From Ensifer adhaerens (GTDB lineage Bacteria > Pseudomonadota > Alphaproteobacteria > Rhizobiales > Rhizobiaceae), in NCBI RefSeq assembly GCF_028993555.1, contig NZ_CP118611.1, positions 1,358,001-1,422,000 on the forward strand: a stretch of DNA of 64,000 nt. Direction: 5' to 3'. Under the pieces are notes generated by a model. The model searched no databases. It was not told where the DNA came from and saw only the letters and a program-made list of their open reading frames with translations. Positions 27,163 to 36,734 of the stretch are shown piece by piece. Both the position numbers and the translations under genes were made by a program. The stretch's first letter is position 1; each line of letters begins with the position of its first letter.

Positions 27163-29244
27163 ATGTCGTTAGGGCGCAAACTGCTGATCGCCTTGCCCGT
27201 CTGCCTGCTGCTGACGGGGCTGACGGGCTTTGCGATCGAGACGGCCGACGAAGCCTTTCCGCCGCCGCTCGAAGAGGCCGGCATTGTCTCCCGCGAGGTG
27301 GATGATGCCGACGGGCATTTGTTGCGCGCCTTCGCGACGCCAAGCGGTCTCTGGCGGCTGAAGACGACGGTCGACGATGTCGATCCGCAGTTCCTCAAGA
27401 TGCTGATCGCCTATGAAGACCAGCGCTTCGAGGAGCACTCGGGCGTCGACTTCCTGGCGCTCGGCCGCGCCGCGCTACAATTCGTCAGCAACGGCCGAAT
27501 CGTCTCAGGGGCCTCGACGCTTTCCATGCAGGTCGCCCGCCTGATCGAACCCCGGCAACAACGGTCGGTTACCGCCAAGCTGCTGCAGATCGCCCGCGCC
27601 ATCCAGATCGAAAGACGCCTGTCAAAGGATCAGATCCTCAACCTCTATCTCACCCACGCGCCCTATGGCGGCAATATCGAGGGTGTGCGTGCCGCAAGCC
27701 TCGCCTGGCTCGGCAAGGAGCCGAAGCGGCTGACGGCCGGCGAAGCAGCGCTGCTCGTCGCGCTGCCGCAATTGCCGGAAAAGCGCCGGCCGGATCGCAA
27801 CCATGCCGCGGCTGTCGCTGCCCGCGAACGCGTGCTGACGCGTCTAGCCGTCGCTGACGTCATCGGAGACGGCGAAGCCGAGCGCGCGGTGGCGACATCC
27901 GTCCCCTCGCGCCGGCAACAACTCCCCTCCTATGCCGCCCACCTCGCCGAGCGGGCGCTGCGCAAGGACCCGCAGGCAGTGCGTCACCCGACGACCCTGC
28001 GCCTGGCCGTGCAGCGCAACCTCGAAGCTGTGGCGCGAGAAGGTGCTGCCAAGCTGGGACCGAAGGTTTCGGTCGCCATGGTGATGGCCGATGCCAAAAC
28101 CGGCAAGATCGTCGCCTCGGTGGGGTCGGCCGACTATTTCGATGCGAGCCGCTCCGGCTGGATCGACATGACGCGCATCACGCGTTCGCCCGGCTCCACG
28201 CTCAAGCCCTTCATCTACGGCCTCGCCTTCGAAGAAGGGCTCGTCAGCCAGGAGACGATCATCGAGGACCGTCCGGCGGATTTCTTCGGCTATCGCCCGC
28301 GCAACTTCGACATGAGCTATCAGGGCGATGTCAGCGTGCGCGAGGCACTCCAGTTGTCGCTGAATGTGCCAGCGATCCGACTTCTCGACGCGGTCGGTCC
28401 GGCCGAGCTGATGATGCGCTTTCGCCGCGGTGAGGTGAAGCCGGCGCTTCCGCCCGGTGAAGCACCGGGCCTTGCCATCGGTCTTGGCGGCGTCGGGCTC
28501 TCTCTGCGTAATCTGGTGCAACTCTATGCGGCACTTGCCAATCGCGGTTTTCCCATCCGGCTCGGCGACGGCATCGATGGCAAGGCCGGCTTGATCGAGG
28601 CGGAACCGCTGCTCTCACCGGTCGCCGTCTGGAATGTTTCCGATGCGCTTTCAGGCGTGCTGCCGCCAGCGGGCAGCCGCCAGCGCGGCATCGCCTACAA
28701 GACCGGCACCAGTTACGGCTATCGCGATGCCTGGTCGGTCGGTTACGACGGGCGCCACGTGCTCGGCGTCTGGGTCGGCCGTCCCGACAATGGCGCCGTG
28801 CCAGGCCTCACCGGCTATGGCAGCGCCGCGCCCATTCTCTTCGAAGGCTTTGCCAAATCCGGCTTTGGCATCACGCCGCTGCCGGATGCGCCGGCCGGCG
28901 CGATCCGCATTTCGCAAGCCGACCTGCCGATCAGCCAGCGTCGTTTCTCTCTGACTGCAAGCGGCCTCGTCAATGCTTCGGCCCGTGAGCCGGCGCCGCA
29001 GATCGTCTTTCCGCCGGAGGGTGCGCGCGTCGAACTCGGGATGGGCCACGAGGCGATCTCGCCGTTGACGCTCAAGCTGCAAGGCGGAAGGGCGCCATTT
29101 CGCTGGCTTGCTAACGGCCGACCCTTGCCGGAACTGACCCGCCGACGGGTGACACAATGGCAGCCCGACGGGGTCGGCTATTCGACGCTGACCGTTATCG
29201 ATTCTGTCGGCCGCGCCGCAAGCGTGCGGGTCTTCATCGAGTAG
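27163..29244 (+). CDS. pbpC: Penicillin-binding protein 1C
   Basis: A 693-residue bifunctional peptidoglycan synthase anchored by one N-terminal helix (LLIALPVCLLLTGLTGFAI). The glycosyltransferase domain has Glu85 in EDQRFEEHSGVD. The transpeptidase domain has Ser345-x-x-Lys348 (SPGSTLKPF), SLN and KTGTSYG. A C-terminal PBP1C-specific domain completes it (QIVFPPEGARVEL onwards). It is co-transcribed with the macroglobulin gene. Its last 11 bases overlap the end of the convergent histidine kinase gene. Confidence 0.94.
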   Translation: MSLGRKLLIALPVCLLLTGLTGFAIETADEAFPPPLEEAGIVSREVDDADGHLLRAFATPSGLWRLKTTVDDVDPQFLKMLIAYEDQRFEEHSGVDFLALGRAALQFVSNGRIVSGASTLSMQVARLIEPRQQRSVTAKLLQIARAIQIERRLSKDQILNLYLTHAPYGGNIEGVRAASLAWLGKEPKRLTAGEAALLVALPQLPEKRRPDRNHAAAVAARERVLTRLAVADVIGDGEAERAVATSVPSRRQQLPSYAAHLAERALRKDPQAVRHPTTLRLAVQRNLEAVAREGAAKLGPKVSVAMVMADAKTGKIVASVGSADYFDASRSGWIDMTRITRSPGSTLKPFIYGLAFEEGLVSQETIIEDRPADFFGYRPRNFDMSYQGDVSVREALQLSLNVPAIRLLDAVGPAELMMRFRRGEVKPALPPGEAPGLAIGLGGVGLSLRNLVQLYAALANRGFPIRLGDGIDGKAGLIEAEPLLSPVAVWNVSDALSGVLPPAGSRQRGIAYKTGTSYGYRDAWSVGYDGRHVLGVWVGRPDNGAVPGLTGYGSAAPILFEGFAKSGFGITPLPDAPAGAIRISQADLPISQRRFSLTASGLVNASAREPAPQIVFPPEGARVELGMGHEAISPLTLKLQGGRAPFRWLANGRPLPELTRRRVTQWQPDGVGYSTLTVIDSVGRAASVRVFIE

Positions 29245-31030
29245 CGATGCCTGCGGCGCGCGCGGCTTCTTCGGGCGTACCGACCAGAACCGCCTCGATT
29301 TCGTCTTCCAATCGCGCCGCATCGAGCGGCTTGTGCAAGAGGCGGTAGCCGCTTGCATTCACCTCCCTCAGCCGTGCCGGAGAGGTATCGCCGGAAAGGA
29401 TCAGGGCCGGCACATTCCGCCCGAGATAATGGCTGACGTCACGAACCGCGTCGATTCCAGTCCGCCCGTCTTCGAGACGATAGTCCGTGAGGACGAGGTC
29501 GACCAGTGCGCCCCCCTGGCTTTTGGCCTTCCTGTGCACGTCGCAAGCGGCTGCGGCCGAGCGACCGGCATAGACCCGATAGCCGAGTGTCTTGAGGAGC
29601 AAAGCCGTCCCATCCAGCGCGTCGCGCTCGTCATCGATGACGATGATGCCGCCCTGTTGCGTGGATGCGGCCGGATGCGTTTGCCCCGTCTGCGATGCCG
29701 GCGCCGGCGCGGCCGCAGGCAGGGTTATCGAAAACATCGAACCGCGCCCCTCCGTTGAGAGCATCTTGATCGGATGCCCAAGTAGAGCGGCCGTACGCTG
29801 GACTATAGCAAGGCCGAGCCCCAGTCCCTGCGTCCGGTCGCGCGCCGGGTTCTTGAGCTGAACGAACTCCTCAAAGATTGCTTCCTGCTCCGCCGTGGGA
29901 ATACCGACGCCCGTGTCCCAGACCTGCACTTCCACCGCAAGGCTGCGGCGTCGACAGCCGATCAGCACCGTGCCGGTTTGGGTATAACGAAACGCATTGG
30001 AAATCAGATTGTCGAGAATCCGCTTCAGCATCATCGGATCGGTATCCACCCAGGCATCCGTCATTGCCACACGCCAGGTGAGCCCCCTCTCGCCGGCAAT
30101 GCCTGCGTATTCCGCCTTGAGATCGGAAAACAGGCGGCGCAACGCGACCGGTTCGCGCGCCACCGTAACGACACCGGCATCGAGCTTGGAGATATCGAGC
30201 AGCGCATCCAGCAGACCGCTGAGGTTGCCGATGACCGAACGCGCCCGGTCGGCGAGATCGCGTGCGCTTTTCGCCGGCACGTCGCCGTTGCGCCCAAGCA
30301 CGCCAAGCGTGGAGATGAAGAGACCGAGCGCATGGATCGGTTGGCGCAGGTCGTGGCTGGCTGCTGCGAGAAAGCGGGACTTGGCGCGGTCGGCGCTCTG
30401 CGCCCTGTCGCGCTGCGTCTGCAGGCTGCCGATCAGCGACAGGTTTTCGAACCGCAACCGAACCGTTTCTGCAAGCGTGCGGTGGGTCACGCGACTGTAA
30501 TAGAGGTCGACGCCGAAGAGGCAGAGGGTGAAGACCAAATAGGTGTCGTAGATCGACCCGTCCCCCATGAAACATCGGATCGCAAACGGCAGCAGGATGG
30601 CGAGCAGCGAGCCGGCATAGGCGAGAGGAAAGGCCGAGAGTGATGGCACCGCTCCGCTGGCTATGCCTGTTATCACGATGCAGACGAAGGCCAGCGTCTG
30701 CGGTTCATCCGGCAGGAACGCAAACCAGCCCAGCGCGCCCCACAGACCGCTCGATACCCAGGAGAGCAGCGTGAAACGCCAGGCCCATCGGCGCCAGTCA
30801 CCGCTCCGTGCCTCAGGCTTCTGCCGCCGGTATCGCCAGTCGAGAAGTATGCGCGCGAAGGTCAACAGATAAAGCGCGGCAACCCAGGAAAGCAGCAGAT
30901 GCCCGGGCATCAGATCGCGCAGCACATAGGCAACCGGCAGTGGAATTGCGAAATTGGCAAAAAGCACCGCGTAAGATTGACGAAATAATAAGTCTATCAG
31001 GAGAGGTTGCAGATGTTCGCGAGTCTCCAT
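29234..31030 (-). CDS. Hybrid sensor histidine kinase
   Basis: A 598-residue membrane kinase. Six hydrophobic segments span about residues 20-178, then a coiled linker. The phosphoacceptor is His226 in SHDLRQPIHALG, followed by an ATPase domain with N, G1 and G2 boxes (DNLISNAFRYT, DTGVGI, GLGLGLAI). A C-terminal receiver domain (about 460-585) has Asp516 and Lys567. There is no periplasmic sensor domain, so the signal may be in the membrane. The ATG at 31030 fits the first helix. It diverges from a NarL-type regulator gene 68 bases away, its likely partner. Confidence 0.92.
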   Translation of the reverse strand: METREHLQPLLIDLLFRQSYAVLFANFAIPLPVAYVLRDLMPGHLLLSWVAALYLLTFARILLDWRYRRQKPEARSGDWRRWAWRFTLLSWVSSGLWGALGWFAFLPDEPQTLAFVCIVITGIASGAVPSLSAFPLAYAGSLLAILLPFAIRCFMGDGSIYDTYLVFTLCLFGVDLYYSRVTHRTLAETVRLRFENLSLIGSLQTQRDRAQSADRAKSRFLAAASHDLRQPIHALGLFISTLGVLGRNGDVPAKSARDLADRARSVIGNLSGLLDALLDISKLDAGVVTVAREPVALRRLFSDLKAEYAGIAGERGLTWRVAMTDAWVDTDPMMLKRILDNLISNAFRYTQTGTVLIGCRRRSLAVEVQVWDTGVGIPTAEQEAIFEEFVQLKNPARDRTQGLGLGLAIVQRTAALLGHPIKMLSTEGRGSMFSITLPAAAPAPASQTGQTHPAASTQQGGIIVIDDERDALDGTALLLKTLGYRVYAGRSAAAACDVHRKAKSQGGALVDLVLTDYRLEDGRTGIDAVRDVSHYLGRNVPALILSGDTSPARLREVNASGYRLLHKPLDAARLEDEIEAVLVGTPEEAARAAGIATR

Positions 31031-31098
31031 TGCCGCCCCTCTCTCAATCTTGCGCGATATTCGCGGAGAATTGCCGAATTCGATGAAGGATTGCTTAC

Positions 31099-31758
31099 AT
31101 GCGCAAACTGCTGACGGTCGTGGTGGCCGACGATCACGCGATCGTGCGCGAAGGCCTGAAGCTGCTGCTCTCCACCATGGACCATGTATCGGTGGTTGCG
31201 GAAGCTGCCGACGGCGAGACGTTGGCAAGCATCGTCCGCTCCGGTAGCGCTGACCTCGTGATCCTTGATCTCGGCATGCCGGGTGTCTCGGGCGTACAGT
31301 TCATCAGCGAAATCCGCAACATCGCGCCGCGCATGAAAATCCTGGTGCTGACCGCCAACGTCGAGCCGCGAACCGTGCGTGCCATGATCGCAGCCGGCGC
31401 CAGCGGCTACCTCACAAAGAGCGGGGATCCGGCGGAATTGACTGCTGCGCTTGATGCCATGTTGCGCAACGAAATCTATCTCAGCCAGTCGCTTCGCTTT
31501 GCCGTCGACGACCCGCGCAGCCACCAACCTCCGCCGATGACCGACGTGGCACTCTCGCCTATTCCCCTCACCCGACGCGAAATGCAGATCCTGTCTCTCG
31601 CCGCCCAAGGGCTGACGGCACGTGAAACTGCCGATCGCCTTGGCATCAGCCCGCTGACGGCGCGCAAGCACCGCGAAAACCTGATGCGCAAGCTCAGCCT
31701 CCACAATGCAGCCGAGATCGCGGCCTATGCGGTGCGGATCGGCTTGCCGATCAGCTGA
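31099..31758 (+). CDS. Response regulator, NarL/LuxR type
   Basis: A 219-residue two-component regulator. The receiver domain has the acidic pair DDH (11-13), phosphoacceptor Asp57 and Lys107. The C-terminal LuxR helix-turn-helix (about 152-215) reads LTRREMQILSLAAQGLTARE and ends in HNAAEIAAYAVR. It is transcribed divergently from the hybrid kinase gene and is presumably phosphorylated by it. Targets are unknown. Confidence 0.93.
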   Translation: MRKLLTVVVADDHAIVREGLKLLLSTMDHVSVVAEAADGETLASIVRSGSADLVILDLGMPGVSGVQFISEIRNIAPRMKILVLTANVEPRTVRAMIAAGASGYLTKSGDPAELTAALDAMLRNEIYLSQSLRFAVDDPRSHQPPPMTDVALSPIPLTRREMQILSLAAQGLTARETADRLGISPLTARKHRENLMRKLSLHNAAEIAAYAVRIGLPIS

Positions 31759-31964
31759 CGGCTCCATTTCCGCTTCTGTTGTTTACGATCACGTTCCCTT
31801 AACCACCGCAGCATAGGCGACCCGGACGTGGCGCCGAAATACGGCAGCTGCCGTATATTGCCCGGACACAACCAGGCGTAGTTCTTCCGCCCAATCGCGC
31901 CGTAAATCTCGCAGCGCGAAGATTGACACCGGCCCGAGGAGGGCCGGCAACAGGAGGAACCGCC

Positions 31965-32579
31965 ATGCCCTCACCGGAGCATTGGATTTCGTTTGCGTTC
32001 GCGACAGCGATCTTCGCCTTCATGCCTGGGCCGGCCATTCTCTACATGACGGCGCAGACACTGGCCCACGGCCGCAAAGCTGGCCTGCTGGCGGCGCTCG
32101 GCATCCATATCGGTTGCTATGTTCATATCGCCGCGGCAACCCTGGGTCTCGCCGCACTGCTTCATCACGCGCCAGTCCTTTACACGTCGATCAAGCTTGC
32201 CGGCGCCATCTATCTCGTCTGGCTCGGCGCGACGATGGTGCTCGGCGTCGGAAAACACGCCGTTCATGCGGGGGCGGTCAAACCCGGCGTGCTGCGCGAC
32301 AGCATCGTCGTCGAGGTCCTCAACCCGAAGACCGCCTTGTTCTTCGTGACCTTCCTGCCGCAATTCGTCGATCCGTCGGCATCGATGGCGCTATCATCGC
32401 AATTCCTGATGTTCGGCTTGTTGGTGAACCTCGCTTTGTCTTTCGCGGATGTTGCGGCGGTATTTCTCGCCTCGTTCACACTCGGACGCTTCACCGGTGG
32501 TGGGGGCACTCTGGTGGCACGCGCCTGCGGTTCGATCCTCATCGGCCTTGGCCTGATGCTGGCAAGCCAGCCGATCTGA
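31965..32579 (+). CDS. LysE/RhtB-family amino-acid exporter
   Basis: A 204-residue inner-membrane protein with about six helices. It has the LysE/RhtB N-terminal pattern FMPGPAILYMTAQTLAHGRKAG and the mid-protein signature VEVLNPKTALFFVTFLPQF. The family exports amino acids or their derivatives. The ATG at 31965 has an excellent CAGGAGG site. It precedes a hydratase gene by 74 bases; no functional link is evident. Confidence 0.9.
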   Translation: MPSPEHWISFAFATAIFAFMPGPAILYMTAQTLAHGRKAGLLAALGIHIGCYVHIAAATLGLAALLHHAPVLYTSIKLAGAIYLVWLGATMVLGVGKHAVHAGAVKPGVLRDSIVVEVLNPKTALFFVTFLPQFVDPSASMALSSQFLMFGLLVNLALSFADVAAVFLASFTLGRFTGGGGTLVARACGSILIGLGLMLASQPI

Positions 32580-32653
32580 ACTTGAGAAGACGGCCGGTGC
32601 TCGCGCGGCTGCCTTGGTGTATCGTAAGACACGCTGGAGTGGAGGGGCCGGAC

Positions 32654-33457
32654 ATGCTCAATGCATCTGAGATCACCAAAGCCGCCGAAAGCCTGCATCA
32701 GGCGGAGCGTGAGCGCAAACAGATCGGGCTACTTTCGCTCAAGCATCCTGACATGACGGTCGATGACGCCTATGCCGTGCAGGCCGCCTGGATCAGGCGC
32801 AAGCGTGACGAAGGCCATCGGATCATCGGCTGGAAAATCGGCCTGACCTCCAATGCCATGCAGCAGGCGCTCGGTATCGATACGCCCGATTCCGGCGTGC
32901 TTTTCGACGATATGCTGTTTGACGACGGCGCTACGGTCCCTGCCAACCGTTTCATCCAGCCACGGGTAGAGGCGGAAATCGCCTTCATCATGAAGGCAGG
33001 GCTCAAGGGGCCGCGCGTCAGCCTCGTTCAGGTGCTGAACGCCACCGACTACGTCATGCCGGCATTGGAAATCCTCGACACCCGAATTCTGCGAACCGAT
33101 CCGAAAACCAAGAAATCACGCACCATCGTCGATGCGATTTCGGACAATGCCGCCAATGGCGGCCTCATCCTCGGCGGCCGCGCCGTGCGTCCCGATACCG
33201 TCGACATGCGCTGGATGGGCGCGATCGTCTCGCGCAACGCTGTAATCGAGGAAACGGGACTTGCAGCCGGGGTGCTCAACCATCCGGCCCGCGGCATCGC
33301 CTGGCTTGCCAACCGGCTTGCGCAATGCGGCGACGCGATCGAACCCGGTCAGATTGTTCTGTCAGGCTCGTTCATCCGCACCATCGAGGCCAGGAGCGGC
33401 GACACGATCGTCGCTGACTTCGGCGCCTATGGCTCGGTCAGCTGCCATTTCGCGTGA
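32654..33457 (+). CDS. 2-oxo-hept-4-ene-1,7-dioate hydratase-like protein
   Basis: A 267-residue member of the fumarylacetoacetase/2-keto-4-pentenoate hydratase family, most like HpaH, the hydratase of the homoprotocatechuate meta-cleavage pathway. Landmarks are [28 protein letters not shown] with metal-ligand acids, and [10 protein letters not shown]. The length equals E. coli HpaH. None of the other hpa genes is next to it, so the substrate here may differ. An ATG at 32654 after GGAGGGG-type purines is the start. Confidence 0.85.
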   Translation: MLNASEITKAAESLHQAERERKQIGLLSLKHPDMTVDDAYAVQAAWIRRKRDEGHRIIGWKIGLTSNAMQQALGIDTPDSGVLFDDMLFDDGATVPANRFIQPRVEAEIAFIMKAGLKGPRVSLVQVLNATDYVMPALEILDTRILRTDPKTKKSRTIVDAISDNAANGGLILGGRAVRPDTVDMRWMGAIVSRNAVIEETGLAAGVLNHPARGIAWLANRLAQCGDAIEPGQIVLSGSFIRTIEARSGDTIVADFGAYGSVSCHFA

Positions 33458-33488
33458 AGGCGGAAGTGACGCGCGGCTCGCCGCTCGT

Positions 33489-34757
33489 TCACTGCACCAG
33501 GATGGCGCGAAAATCGTTGACGTTGGTGCCAGTCGGACCAGGTTTGAACAGATCGCCGAGCGCGTCGAACGCCGTCCAGCTGTCGTTCTTCTGCAGCAAC
33601 CCCGCGGCATCCAGCCGCTGTGCGGCAAGCCGCGCAATCGTGGTGTCGTCGGCAAAGGCGCCGGCATTGTCTTCCGAGCCATCTATGCCGTCCGTATCGG
33701 CAGCCAGCGCCGACACGCCCCTGGTGCCATCGATGCCAAGCGCCAGGGCCAAGAGGAATTCGCTGTTGCGGCCACCCTTGCCCTTGCCGCGGATCGTGAC
33801 CGTCGTCTCGCCGCCCGAGAGCACGACGACCGGCTTGCTGAAGGGTCGGCCCCGGCCGGCGACTTCGCGCGCGATCGCTGCATGAACACCGCCGACGTCA
33901 CGTGCCTCGCCTTCGATCGCATCCGAGAGGATGATCGCCTCGATTCCGGCTGAGCGCGCTTGCGCCGCCGCAGCTTCAAGCGACACGGAAGCGGACGCGA
34001 TGAGCCGGACTTCGTTTCGAGAAAACCGCTGGTCGTCTGGCGACGGTGCGGCACTGTCTGGGCTTTTGATCCAGGCCATGACACTTGCAGGCAAGTCGAG
34101 GCTGTAGCGCTCGATGAGCGTCAACGCATCTTCGCGCGTGCTCGCGTCGGCAAGCGTTGGGCCAGAGGCAACCAAGGCGGGATCATCGCCCGGAATGTCG
34201 GAGACAATCAGCGAGACGACCTTTGCCGGGTAGGCAGCGGCGGCCAACCTGCCGCCCTTGATCATCGATACGTGCTTGCGCACGGCGTTCATGGCGCTGA
34301 TTGGCGCGCCTGATGCCAGGAGTGCGCGATTGACGGCAATTTCGTCTTCAAGCGTCAGCCCAGCTGGAGGTGCGGGCAGAAGCGCCGAGCCACCGCCGCA
34401 GACGAGCGCGACGACAAGATCGTCCTCCGTCAGGCCGCTGACCTCGTCGAGCAACCGCTTCGAGGCCTTCAAGCCGTTTTCATCCGGCAGCGGATGTGAC
34501 GCCTCCAGAACTTCGATTTTCTGACAAGGGGCAGCGTAGCCGTAGCGCGTGACGACCACACCAGAAAGCGGACCGTCCCAATGACGCTCGAAGGCGGCCG
34601 CCATCTGCGCGGCACCCTTGCCCGCGCCAACGACCACCGTGCGCCCCTTCGGCCGCTCCGGCAGGTTGGCAGCAATCACCTTTTCAGGGTCGGCCGCCGC
34701 GACGGCAGACGAAAACAGCGCTTCGAGGAAACGGCGTGGATCGGTGATGGCTGGCAT
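33489..34757 (-). CDS. Glycerate 2-kinase (MOFRL family)
   Basis: A 422-residue class-II glycerate kinase (GckA/TtuD type), giving 2-phosphoglycerate from glycerate. The N-terminal domain has [17 protein letters not shown] and [16 protein letters not shown]. The C-terminal MOFRL domain has [30 protein letters not shown] and [15 protein letters not shown]. It lies downstream of gcl-hyi-glxR on the same strand, behind a strong hairpin, and completes glyoxylate assimilation into glycolysis. Confidence 0.92.
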   Translation of the reverse strand: MPAITDPRRFLEALFSSAVAAADPEKVIAANLPERPKGRTVVVGAGKGAAQMAAAFERHWDGPLSGVVVTRYGYAAPCQKIEVLEASHPLPDENGLKASKRLLDEVSGLTEDDLVVALVCGGGSALLPAPPAGLTLEDEIAVNRALLASGAPISAMNAVRKHVSMIKGGRLAAAAYPAKVVSLIVSDIPGDDPALVASGPTLADASTREDALTLIERYSLDLPASVMAWIKSPDSAAPSPDDQRFSRNEVRLIASASVSLEAAAAQARSAGIEAIILSDAIEGEARDVGGVHAAIAREVAGRGRPFSKPVVVLSGGETTVTIRGKGKGGRNSEFLLALALGIDGTRGVSALAADTDGIDGSEDNAGAFADDTTIARLAAQRLDAAGLLQKNDSWTAFDALGDLFKPGPTGTNVNDFRAILVQ

Positions 34758-34852
34758 TGGTCTCCCCCCGGGGCACGGCACATCGCCCGCGATGCTCCGC
34801 CCATGTATGTCATCCCAACGCAAATACGCGGATGGAACTGCATGAAAGTCTC

Positions 34853-34879
34853 GGGCGGCGGTTCCTCCAACCGCCGCCC
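34853..34879 (-). terminator. Hairpin between glxR and the glycerate kinase gene
   Basis: Perfect 11-bp GC-rich inverted repeat (34853-34863 with 34869-34879, 5-base loop) in the 191-base gap. It may end the gcl-hyi-glxR message or lower kinase expression. Confidence 0.6.
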
Positions 34880-34948
34880 GGACGCATGACCGGTCCGGCA
34901 CAATGGGACGCCGGACGAGTCATACGCATTTCAAGTCGGGCCGAAGCC

Positions 34949-35833
34949 TCAGGCTACCTGGTGGTTCGCCATACGCTCCAGTGCCCGGACGAGACCGGAA
35001 TGATCGAGACCGCTGTCGCCGTTGGCAGCGCAATTGTTGAAGAGTTCCTGCGTCGCTGCCGTGTTCGGCAGCGAGATGCCGAGCGACTTTGCACCCTGCA
35101 GCGCCAGGTTCAGGTCTTTCTGGTGCAGCGAGATGCGGAAGCCCGGATCGAAGGTGCGCTTGATCATGCGCTCGCCGTGGACCTCGAGAATACGCGAGGA
35201 GGCAAAGCCGCCCATCAGCGCTTCGCGGACGCGTGCCGGATCGGCGCCGGCCTTGGACGCGAAGACGAGGGCTTCCGAAACTGCCTCGATCGTCAGCGCA
35301 ACGATGATCTGGTTGGCGACCTTCGTAACCTGGCCGTCACCGCAATCGCCGACGAGCGTGATGTTCTTGCCCATCAGCTTCAGAAGCGGCAGGGCGCGGT
35401 CGAAGCTTTCCTGGCTGCCACCCGCCATGATCGACAGCGAGGCGTTCTTGGCGCCGACTTCGCCGCCGGAGACCGGGGCGTCGATGTATTCAGCGCCGGT
35501 CTCGCGGACCTTCTTGGCGAACTCCTTCGTCTCGATCGGCGAGATCGAGCTCATGTCGATAACGAGCTTGCCCTTGGAAAGACCGTAGGCAACGCCGTTT
35601 TCGCCGAAGAGGACGTCCTTGACCTCAGGGGTGTCCGGAAGCATCAGGATGATGGTGTCGACGGTCTCGGCGAGCGCCTTCGGCGTATCGACGAACTTCA
35701 GCCCGTTTTCGAGCAGTTCCTGGCGCGGCGGGATGACGAACTTCGAGGTGACGATGGTGTGGCCGGCGTCCTGCAGGTGGCGCGCCATCGGCGTGCCCAT
35801 GATACCCAGTCCAATGAAACCGATTGTTGCCAT
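34949..35833 (-). CDS. glxR: Tartronate semialdehyde reductase
   Basis: A 294-residue 2-hydroxy-3-oxopropionate reductase of the beta-hydroxyacid dehydrogenase family, converting tartronate semialdehyde to D-glycerate with NAD(P)H. The nucleotide-binding start is MATIGFIGLGIMGTPMA. The substrate loop is DAPVSGGEVGA (119-129). The catalytic Lys171 is in GQVTKVANQ. It follows hyi by 5 bases. Confidence 0.95.
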   Translation of the reverse strand: MATIGFIGLGIMGTPMARHLQDAGHTIVTSKFVIPPRQELLENGLKFVDTPKALAETVDTIILMLPDTPEVKDVLFGENGVAYGLSKGKLVIDMSSISPIETKEFAKKVRETGAEYIDAPVSGGEVGAKNASLSIMAGGSQESFDRALPLLKLMGKNITLVGDCGDGQVTKVANQIIVALTIEAVSEALVFASKAGADPARVREALMGGFASSRILEVHGERMIKRTFDPGFRISLHQKDLNLALQGAKSLGISLPNTAATQELFNNCAANGDSGLDHSGLVRALERMANHQVA

Positions 35834-35838
35834 GGTGC

Positions 35839-36654
35839 TTAGCTCCTGATCTTGATGATGTCTGCGGATTGGGTGCGCTGGCGCTCGGCCCCGAGCCAGC
35901 CGAGACCATCGGCCGTCGTGGTGCGCGGCTTGTACTCGCAGCCGATCCAGCCGTCGTAGCCGGCCGCTTCCAGCGCGTCGAATACGAAGGGATAGTTGAT
36001 CTCGCCGGTGCCCGGCTCATTACGGCCCGGATTGTCGGCGAGCTGAACGTGAACGATGCGATCGGCAAAACGCTTGTAGGTGCCGATCAGCTCACCCTGG
36101 GTGCGCTGCTGGTGATAGAGATCGTACTGAATGAAGAGGTTGTCGCTGCCGACTTCCTCGATGATCGAAGCCGCCTGCTCCACCGTGTTGAGATAGAAAC
36201 CGGGAATATCGAAGTCGTTGATCGGCTCGATCAGCAGACGAATGCCCTGCTTGCCCAACTCGCTCGCAGCCAGTTTAAGGTTGTCGATCAGCGTGTTGCG
36301 CAGCACCTGCTCCGAAACACCTGTTGGCGCGATGCCGACGAGGCAGTTCACCTGTTTGCAGTCGAGAGCCGTCGCGTAGTCGATGGCGCTTGCAACACCC
36401 TTGCGGAACTCGTCGACGCGATCCGGCAGGATGGCGATGCCGCGCTCGCCGCTGGCCCAGTTGCCGGCCGGCAGATTGTGCAGAACCTGGGTCAGGCCAT
36501 GGCGCTGAAGCTCGGCGCGCAGGCTCACCTTCTCGAACTCGTAGGGAAACAGGTATTCCACGCCTTCGAAGCCGGCCTTGGCGGCAAGGGCGAAACGGTC
36601 GAGGAACGGCACCTCGTTGAACAGCATTGTCAGGTTCGCAGCGAACTTCGCCAT
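35839..36654 (-). CDS. hyi: Hydroxypyruvate isomerase
   Basis: A 271-residue TIM-barrel isomerase interconverting hydroxypyruvate and tartronate semialdehyde. Recognisable segments are FAANLTMLFNEVPFLDRF, LIEPINDFDIPGFYL with metal-binding Glu, QYDLYHQQ, and HVQLADNPGRNEPGTGE. The ATG at 36654 matches the family N-terminus (MAKFAANLTMLF). It lies between gcl and glxR. Confidence 0.95.
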   Translation of the reverse strand: MAKFAANLTMLFNEVPFLDRFALAAKAGFEGVEYLFPYEFEKVSLRAELQRHGLTQVLHNLPAGNWASGERGIAILPDRVDEFRKGVASAIDYATALDCKQVNCLVGIAPTGVSEQVLRNTLIDNLKLAASELGKQGIRLLIEPINDFDIPGFYLNTVEQAASIIEEVGSDNLFIQYDLYHQQRTQGELIGTYKRFADRIVHVQLADNPGRNEPGTGEINYPFVFDALEAAGYDGWIGCEYKPRTTTADGLGWLGAERQRTQSADIIKIRS

Positions 36655-36691
36655 GCGATGTTTCCTCCGTGTATTTTTGTTTGGAGCGAGA

Positions 36692-36713
36692 TGCGGGCGG
36701 CGGGCCGCCCGCA
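36692..36713 (-). terminator. Intra-operon hairpin between gcl and hyi
   Basis: Near-perfect palindrome with 10-bp arms (36692-36701 with 36704-36713) in the 80-base gap. The tight 2-base centre makes a smaller 4-base loop more likely. It may stabilise the gcl message. Confidence 0.45.
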
Positions 36714-36734
36714 CTTTCCTTCAGTCCTGCGGAC

